This document shows positions 59,547 to 64,000 of a DNA stretch of 64,000 nucleotides, in pieces. Position 1 is the first letter of the stretch. Each line of letters starts with the position of its first letter. The stretch covers positions 1,426,001-1,490,000 of the forward strand of contig CBDEVO010000003.1 in assembly GCA_965243615.1 (NCBI GenBank), in the 5' to 3' direction. The position numbers and the translations under genes are program-made. Origin of the DNA: JAJEEA01 sp965243615 (GTDB lineage Bacteria; Acidobacteriota; Vicinamibacteria; Vicinamibacterales; UBA8438). Under the pieces are notes generated by a model, which was not told where the DNA came from, searched no databases, and worked only from the letters and a program-made list of their open reading frames with translations.

Positions 59547-59658
59547 GGGTGATCCTGGCGAGGCACTCGAGGCATCGACGGGACACGAACGTGCTGGTCT
59601 GCGCCGCCTCCGCCTCGGGAGGGAGGGTGATCCCGGCGAGGTACCCGAGGCATTGACG
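59547..59658. repeat. 34-bp direct repeat, 78 bp apart
   Basis: GGGTGATCCxGGCGAGGxACxCGAGGCATxGACG occurs at 59547-59580 and 59625-59658 with four differences (shown by x). It lies between the divergent APC and Phd/VapC genes. The end of the second copy forms the -35 box (TTGACG) of the antitoxin promoter. Confidence 0.75.
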
Positions 59659-59696
59659 AGTACGTCGTGTCCATGTATGGTGTCCAACATGGACAC
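59653..59696 (+). promoter_or_regulatory. Promoter and operator of the Phd/VapC module
   Basis: -35 TTGACG (59653-59658), 17-base spacer, -10 TATGGT (59676-59681), 7 bases, then the ATG at 59689. A perfect 9-bp inverted repeat GTGTCCATG (59667-59675) / CATGGACAC (59688-59696) brackets the -10 box and start codon, a clear autoregulatory operator. Confidence 0.7.
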
Positions 59697-59967
59697 GTGG
59701 AAGGTCGGGGAAGCCAAGCAGCGCTTCTCGGAAGTCATCAGGCGGTCCGGCGTCGAACCCCAGAGGATATACAGCCGCGACCGTCTCGTGGCGGCCGTCG
59801 TCAGTCCCGGTGCGCTGGAACTGCTCGAAGGACTGGACCGGTACCACTCCACGCGAACCCTCGGTGAGCTGTTCGCCGAGGCTCGCGAAATCTGCGCCGA
59901 GGAGGAGTACGCGCTGGATGTCGGCGAGCGCGTGGACCGGGCGGGTTGGCCGGGGGAAAGCGTGTGA
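59689..59967 (+). CDS. Phd/YefM-type antitoxin
   Basis: A 92-residue Phd/YefM antitoxin: MDTWKVGEAKQRFSEVIRRS (first strand and helix), RIYSRDRLVAAVVSPGALEL (the second strand pair) and a C-terminal helical tail (LGELFAEAREICAEEEYALD) for toxin binding. Its stop overlaps the GTG of the PIN toxin gene (GTGA). The transcript is predicted to be leaderless. The module appears intact. Confidence 0.87.
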   Translation: MDTWKVGEAKQRFSEVIRRSGVEPQRIYSRDRLVAAVVSPGALELLEGLDRYHSTRTLGELFAEAREICAEEEYALDVGERVDRAGWPGESV

Positions 59968-60365
59968 TACTCGTCGATACGAACGTGCTGGGCGAGCTGT
60001 GCCGGCGGCGTCCGGCCCCGGCGGTCGAGCGTTGGGCCGCCGGGGCGGCCTCGCCGTTCGCACTCAGCGTCGTGACGATCGAGGAAATCCGTTTCGGGCT
60101 CTCCTGGAAGCCGAATACGCGAGTCGAAGCCTGGTTCGAGAGGTTCTTCGCCGAGCGTTGCGAGGTACTCGCCGTCACCGCGCCGATCGCGCGACGGGCA
60201 GGGGCGTTGCGCGGCCAGTTCCGCGCCGACGGTCGTACCCGCACGCAGGCCGACATGCTGATTGCGGCGACTGCGCAAGTGCATCAGATTCCGCTGGCGA
60301 CCCGGAACGTCCGCGACTTCCAGGGCTGCGGCCTGGCGCTGGTCAATCCGTTCGACGCCTCGTAG
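59964..60365 (+). CDS. vapC: VapC-type PIN toxin
   Basis: A 133-residue PIN-domain toxin of the FitB/VapC type: VILVDTNVLGELCRRRP (Asp), TIEEIRFGLSW (Glu), RTQADMLIAATAQVHQ (Asp) and LATRNVRDFQGCGLALVNPF. All catalytic acids are present and the gene overlaps its Phd antitoxin by 4 bases. It lies 15 bases before an amidohydrolase relic on the opposite strand. Confidence 0.9.
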   Translation: MILVDTNVLGELCRRRPAPAVERWAAGAASPFALSVVTIEEIRFGLSWKPNTRVEAWFERFFAERCEVLAVTAPIARRAGALRGQFRADGRTRTQADMLIAATAQVHQIPLATRNVRDFQGCGLALVNPFDAS

Positions 60366-60380
60366 CACCCCGTCCGGCCC

Positions 60381-60494
60381 TCAGCGCTCGTAGACGACCC
60401 GCCCGCCGAGCGCCGTCACGTCGACCTCGGTTTCCACGGTCCGCTCCGGGTCGATGGTCAGCAGGTCGCGATCAACAGTCGATTCATCGTGCAT
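60381..60494 (-). pseudogene. Amidohydrolase (YtcJ type) C-terminal relic
   Basis: The minus strand reads ESTVDRDLLTIDPERTVETE then VDVTALGGRVVYER and a stop, the conserved end of amidohydrolase_3 proteins (D-x-L-TID and TxxGGxVVYER). No more of the gene is seen upstream, where the sequence becomes Arg/Pro-rich. Confidence 0.6.
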
Positions 60495-60833
60495 TCCCCA
60501 AGCGCCCGCAAGCAGCCATCATACCGTGTCGGCCCGCCGCGCGCGGCCTCGGTGCGCTTGCGGGCGAAGCGGGACGCTGGTAGGGTTGAGGCGGTTCGGC
60601 GAGGCGTTCACCACGAGCTCCCGGACGGCCCGGAAGCGTTGCCTTGCGGCCCCGCCCACGCCCGGCTCGATTTCGGCGACCGGCATGTGGCGGTCGATTC
60701 GGCCGCTCGTGCGTGGCGCCAGCGCCGGCGCGTCGGACACCGCCGCCGTCCGCTCCCGCAACTGTCCGACGCCACGGCCCTTGTGGTCAGGGCGGTCCGT
60801 CATCGGGCAACGTCGTGCGACAGGGACGACTCC
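60495..60833. other. Non-coding stretch before the lipoprotein-like gene
   Basis: About 340 bases with only GC-driven open frames. It separates the amidohydrolase relic from the next gene; no promoter pair or repeat was recognised. Confidence 0.35.
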
Positions 60834-61316
60834 ATGGCCAGCAGGACGAGAATCGCCGGTATCGCCGTTGCAGGCGTGCTGATCGCCGCCGCGACCACCT
60901 ATGTCTTCGTGGCACCCTACAACCGCATTGCCGGGGTGAGAATCGGTGGCAGCCTGACGCCCCCGCCGGCGGACTTCACGACCCTCGAACGAGGCGTCGG
61001 GACCATCAAGACCGGTGGCTTTCCGCCGTTCGTGGTGCACGTGGCGCTCGTCCCCTACGAGGGTGGATTCATCACCGCCACGAGGCCGGACGGCGGCTAC
61101 TGGTCGAGGCGGGCGCAGGTTGCTCCCGACGGCTACGCGCGGCTCGGCGACGCGACGTTCGCGATGACGGCCACCGAGGTGCTCGGCGAGGAGAAGTACC
61201 CCTACCTGCGCCGGTGGGGTGGGCCCGACCTCGACCGCACCCTGTCGGGCGGTGTCATCGTCGGCGAATCGGAGCCCTTGAGGGAATGGCAGGTCTTCCT
61301 CTGGACTCCCCGATAG
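60834..61316 (+). CDS. Membrane-anchored protein, unknown function
   Basis: A 160-residue protein with one N-terminal hydrophobic anchor or signal (RIAGIAVAGVLIAAATTYVFV) and a compact beta-rich domain that begins IAGVRIGGSLTPPPADFTTL and ends EPLREWQVFLWTPR. No family is recognised. It is 95 bases before the tannase gene on the same strand and may share its transcript. A start at the ATG 60834 gives the best signal sequence. Confidence 0.65.
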   Translation: MASRTRIAGIAVAGVLIAAATTYVFVAPYNRIAGVRIGGSLTPPPADFTTLERGVGTIKTGGFPPFVVHVALVPYEGGFITATRPDGGYWSRRAQVAPDGYARLGDATFAMTATEVLGEEKYPYLRRWGGPDLDRTLSGGVIVGESEPLREWQVFLWTPR

Positions 61317-61411
61317 CAGGCGCTGGCGGCAACACGGCCCTCACGGGCAAGCCGCACGTCGGCGGGAAAGACGACGAAGACGGCCCGGACACCCGGGGAA
61401 GGAGAACCGCC

Positions 61412-62971
61412 ATGTTCCGCATCCAGCGCTTCTTCGTGAACGGCGTGGCCGCGGCCGGCCTCGCCGGGGCTGCCGCGTGCGCGGCCCCCGCCGCGAATCC
61501 CGCGGACCTCCCCGGCGCCTGCGCCGATCTGACGGCGCTTGAACTCATCGACATGCGCATCGGCGAGGCCGAGCACGTGGCCGCCGGTGACGTCCCGGCG
61601 CACTGCCGGGTGAGGGGGGTCATCGAGACCGAGATCAACTTCGAGCTGCTGCTGCCCGACGACTGGAACGGCCGGTTCCTGATGGGCGGCGGGGGCGGCT
61701 TCGTGGGCAGCGTGCAGAACCAGGCGCGCTCGCTCTACGCGCACGGGGGCGGCCCCCTCGAGCGCGGCTACGCCACGGCGGGGACCGACACCGGGCACAC
61801 CGGCCCCGGCCGCTCGGCCGCCTGGGCCCTCGACCATCCCGAGCGGCAGGAGAATTTCGGCCATCGCGCCGTCCACCTGACGGCGGAGACCGCGAAGTCG
61901 ATCATCTCCCACTACTACGACCGGCCGTCCGACTACGACTACTTCGTCGGCTGCTCGCGAGGGGGCGGCCAGGCGATGATGGCGTCGCAGCGCTACCCCG
62001 ACGACTTCGACGGCATCGTGGCCGCCGCGCCCGCCTACGACTGGACGGGCATCACCGCCGGGTTCCTGCAGAACCAGCAGGCCATCTACCCCGACAACGA
62101 CCTCGCCGCCCCCGTGCTGACCGCGCCCGTGCTCGAGCTCCTCGAGTGGAGCATCCTCGCCGCGTGCGACGCCGACGACGGGGTCGAGGACGGCATGATG
62201 ACCGACCCGCGGCACTGCGGCTTCGACCCCGCCGACCTGCCGCGCTGCGCCGGCGACAGCCCCGCCGACGGCTGCGTCACTGCGGAGCAGCTCGCCGCCA
62301 TCCGGACCGTCTACGACGGCCCGACGTCGAACGGCGAGCCGCTCTACCCCGGGTTCAACTACGGCGGCGAGTCCGCCATGGGCGGCTGGCCCGGTTGGGT
62401 GGTCGGCCCGCCCGGGGTACCCAGCGCGCAGTACGGCTTCGGGACCGAGCTCTTCAAGTACTTCGTCTTCGGCGACCCCGACTGGGATTACACCGGGTAC
62501 GACTTCTCGACCTGGCAGGAGGACGTCGCCCCGACGGCCGCGATCCTCAACGCCACCGACACCGACCTCGGCCGGTTCCGGGACAACGGCGGCCGCATCA
62601 TCTACTGGACCGGCTGGTCCGACCTCGCCCTCACGCCCCTCGGCACCATCGACTACTACGTGCGGCTCGCGGCCGACGACGCCGCGGCCCGCGACTACGC
62701 CCGCCTCTACATGCTGCCCGGCGTGCTCCACTGCGCCGGCGGCCCCGGTCCCGACCGCGTCGACTGGGTCGAGGCCATCCGCGCCTGGGTCGAGGACGGC
62801 CGGGCCCCCGAGCGCCTGCTCGCGACGAAGCTGGGCGAGGACGACGAGGTCACGATGACGCGCCCCGTCTGCCCGTATCCGCAAGTCGCGGTCTTCGACG
62901 GGAGCGGCGACCCGAACGACGAGGCCAGCTTCGCCTGCGAGATCCCGTCACTTCAGGAGTCTGCGCCGTAG
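61412..62971 (+). CDS. Tannase/feruloyl esterase-family protein
   Basis: A 519-residue exported esterase (PF07519) that would hydrolyse plant phenolic esters. A lipoprotein-like signal (AAAGLAGAAACAAPAA) is followed by CRVRGVIETEINFELLLPDDWNG, the nucleophile motif FVGCSRGGGQAMMASQRYPD (Ser in GCSRGG), DFDGIVAAAPAYDW, IIYWTGWSDLALTPLGTIDYY (acid) and the late His in PGVLHCAGGPG. A strong GGAAGGAGA ribosome site precedes it. The C-terminus, QESAP, and the TAG stop come from the two-hairpin repeat, as in the PIN toxin at 15191. Confidence 0.92.
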   Translation: MFRIQRFFVNGVAAAGLAGAAACAAPAANPADLPGACADLTALELIDMRIGEAEHVAAGDVPAHCRVRGVIETEINFELLLPDDWNGRFLMGGGGGFVGSVQNQARSLYAHGGGPLERGYATAGTDTGHTGPGRSAAWALDHPERQENFGHRAVHLTAETAKSIISHYYDRPSDYDYFVGCSRGGGQAMMASQRYPDDFDGIVAAAPAYDWTGITAGFLQNQQAIYPDNDLAAPVLTAPVLELLEWSILAACDADDGVEDGMMTDPRHCGFDPADLPRCAGDSPADGCVTAEQLAAIRTVYDGPTSNGEPLYPGFNYGGESAMGGWPGWVVGPPGVPSAQYGFGTELFKYFVFGDPDWDYTGYDFSTWQEDVAPTAAILNATDTDLGRFRDNGGRIIYWTGWSDLALTPLGTIDYYVRLAADDAAARDYARLYMLPGVLHCAGGPGPDRVDWVEAIRAWVEDGRAPERLLATKLGEDDEVTMTRPVCPYPQVAVFDGSGDPNDEASFACEIPSLQESAP

Positions 62972-63035
62972 AACGGCGTGGACAATTCGAGGGTTGGTGG
63001 CGCCCAGCGGAGCCGGAGGCGGCGATGGGGCGGGT
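62953..63035 (-). repeat. Two-hairpin intergenic repeat, copy 3
   Basis: Third copy of the repeat. On the plus strand it starts CAGGAGTCTGCGCCGTAG, identical to the end of copy 1 read on the minus strand, then AACGGCGTGGAC closes hairpin B, GGGTTGGTGG is the linker, and CGCCCAGCGGAGCCGG ... GATGGG forms hairpin A. It lies between the convergent tannase and ATPase genes. Confidence 0.75.
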
Positions 63036-63070
63036 AGGGTCCGAGGGGGGCGCGGCGAGGCGCCCGGACT

Positions 63071-64000
63071 TCAGCCTCGACCGGCCTGGTCCCGGATCCA
63101 GGCAGTGAATTCCGGATCCACGAGCGACCACGCTCCGGTGTGCGTGTCGGCGATGCCCAGTCGTTGCAGCCGGCGCAACGCCGCCTGCACGCGGCCGGCC
63201 GTCGGCGCCGGCTGCCGCAGGTGAGCGGCGAGGGTGCGGCGAAAAGGTTGGCCGAGGGGTTGCCGGGCGCCGTCCGCCAGCGCCCGGGCGGTGGCCCGCT
63301 GGATTGCCGTGAGCGACAGCCAGGTGTTGGCGAAGCCCAGCTCGACGGCGATGCGATCGCGCACCTCCCTCAGGGCCGCCGCCGGCGAGAGATCGCGGTT
63401 GCACAGCAGCGCCTCGATGAACAGGCGGAAGAAGTACGGGTTGCTGTGCAGCCGCTCGAAGGCCGCCCGCATGTCCGGTGTGTTCAACGCGCGGCCCGAC
63501 GTCCTCTCGAACGCGGCGACGACGTGGGCGACGAACGCGTCCCCGAGCACGGGCAAGTCGATCGGCGTCGCGAAGTGGAAGAACGGCGCCTGTCGGGCAG
63601 TGAAGACGGCGGCCAGACCCTCGCGGCTGGACCCGGTGAAGATGGTCTTGATGCTCGCGCGCCGCTTGTCGAGACCGGTTCTGAGCGCGGCGACGAGGGG
63701 CTCGTTCCCGGACCTTTGCGCCAGCTCCTGAACCTCGTCGAGAAGCAGCAGAGTCGGCCTTCGGCTCCCGGCCGCGCGCTCGAGCAGATCGTCCAGATAG
63801 AGCAGCAGGTCGCTCGGCGGCTGCCCGGCCAGCGCGGTGAGATCGATTTCGGCCGCCGCCGAGGCGCCGGGCGCCGGTGCGGACAGCTTGAGTCGCGGGG
63901 CCAGGGCCATCGCGGCCGCGCGCACCCTGTCGCCGAACGACGCGCCTGCGAGGGACGCTTCCAAGGCGTGCAGCAGCACCGCGAGCGGCGACAGCGGCGA
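63071..64000 (-). CDS. AAA-type ATPase, C-terminal part
   Basis: The frame is open to the window end, so the N-terminus with the Walker A loop is missing; about 309 residues are visible. Walker B is LLLLDEVQELAQRSG, followed by the sensor TIFTGSSREGL and a helical lid (FVAHVVAAFERTSGRALN, NPYFFRLFIEALLCNRDLSP), then a winged-helix end (ALRRLQRLGIADTHTG to WSLVDPEFTAWIRDQ). The layout fits STAND-like or archaeal-type ATPases (PF01637-like) of unknown role. It is convergent with tannase. Confidence 0.75.
   Translation of the reverse strand, partial: SPLSPLAVLLHALEASLAGASFGDRVRAAAMALAPRLKLSAPAPGASAAAEIDLTALAGQPPSDLLLYLDDLLERAAGSRRPTLLLLDEVQELAQRSGNEPLVAALRTGLDKRRASIKTIFTGSSREGLAAVFTARQAPFFHFATPIDLPVLGDAFVAHVVAAFERTSGRALNTPDMRAAFERLHSNPYFFRLFIEALLCNRDLSPAAALREVRDRIAVELGFANTWLSLTAIQRATARALADGARQPLGQPFRRTLAAHLRQPAPTAGRVQAALRRLQRLGIADTHTGAWSLVDPEFTAWIRDQAGRG

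Overview
The window is a very GC-rich bacterial chromosome segment with long genes, little intergenic space, frequent GTG starts and many 4-base stop/start overlaps. The gene families point to Acidobacteriota, most likely a Vicinamibacteria-type lineage: an orphan FtsX/MacB-like permease of the acidobacterial duplicated orphan permease type, a DUF1587/1592/1588 c-type cytochrome protein directly followed by a DUF1552 protein, a propeller (PD40)-amidohydrolase remnant, aminofutalosine synthase (futalosine menaquinone route), tannase-like esterase, DUF6152 and NIPSNAP proteins. This taxonomic call is inference from gene content; no rRNA or tRNA gene was found.

Layout. 1-9.2 kb is mostly housekeeping: end of otsA, otsB, a two-component system, mqnE, Mn-type superoxide dismutase with a membrane protein and a zinc-ribbon protein. 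9.4-11.5 kb is a three-gene ECF sigma / anti-sigma / secreted protein operon with 4-base overlaps and a plausible autoregulated promoter. 11.7-15.1 kb holds a sialidase-like protein, two outer-membrane barrel proteins and a tandem-repeat block. 15.2-17.4 kb carries two toxin-antitoxin (TA) modules around a HEAT-repeat gene. 17.4-24.4 kb has an NHL propeller protein, a frameshifted PHP-SMC-like ATPase (TrlF type) and a TonB-dependent receptor. 24.4-28.5 kb has a giant propeller histidine kinase divergent from its NarL-type regulator, then DoxX.

28.6-38.9 kb is the most interesting part: two adjacent RiPP (ribosomally made, modified peptide) loci. The first (28.6-31.2 kb) is a lasso peptide locus (PqqD-like B1, B2 protease, C cyclase, then the precursor at the 3' end) with an unusual precursor. 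The second (33.9-38.9 kb) has a stand-alone C39-like peptidase, a 66-residue precursor ending in a five-cysteine motif, a radical SAM/SPASM enzyme with an N-terminal RRE-like region, and a large ABC-type permease. A 1.78-kb ISNCY-type insertion sequence with intact ends separates them. I consider the second locus the best candidate for an undescribed system.

39-43.3 kb is a gene graveyard: a propeller-amidohydrolase gene broken by VapBC, an orphan HigA with a HigB remnant, a truncated nucleotidyltransferase and another VapBC. 43.3-48 kb has moeA, mogA/moaB and a glycoside hydrolase family 3 enzyme. 48-53.8 kb is a cytochrome/DUF1552/ankyrin/cyclase block whose last gene is truncated by a cluster of antitoxin-like, Uma2, DUF2442 and DUF4160 genes. 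55.4-59.5 kb has a form-II CoxL-type molybdenum hydroxylase and an APC transporter; then a Phd/VapC pair next to an amidohydrolase tail, a small lipoprotein-like gene, tannase, and the 3' part of an AAA ATPase running off the end.

Three themes recur: (i) TA modules lie beside truncated tails or heads of unrelated genes; (ii) several antitoxin genes have a promoter only 3-11 bases from the start codon, implying leaderless mRNAs; (iii) a two-hairpin repeat occurs three times, each time exactly at the 3' end of a coding region, and supplies two unrelated proteins with the same C-terminus (QESAP).
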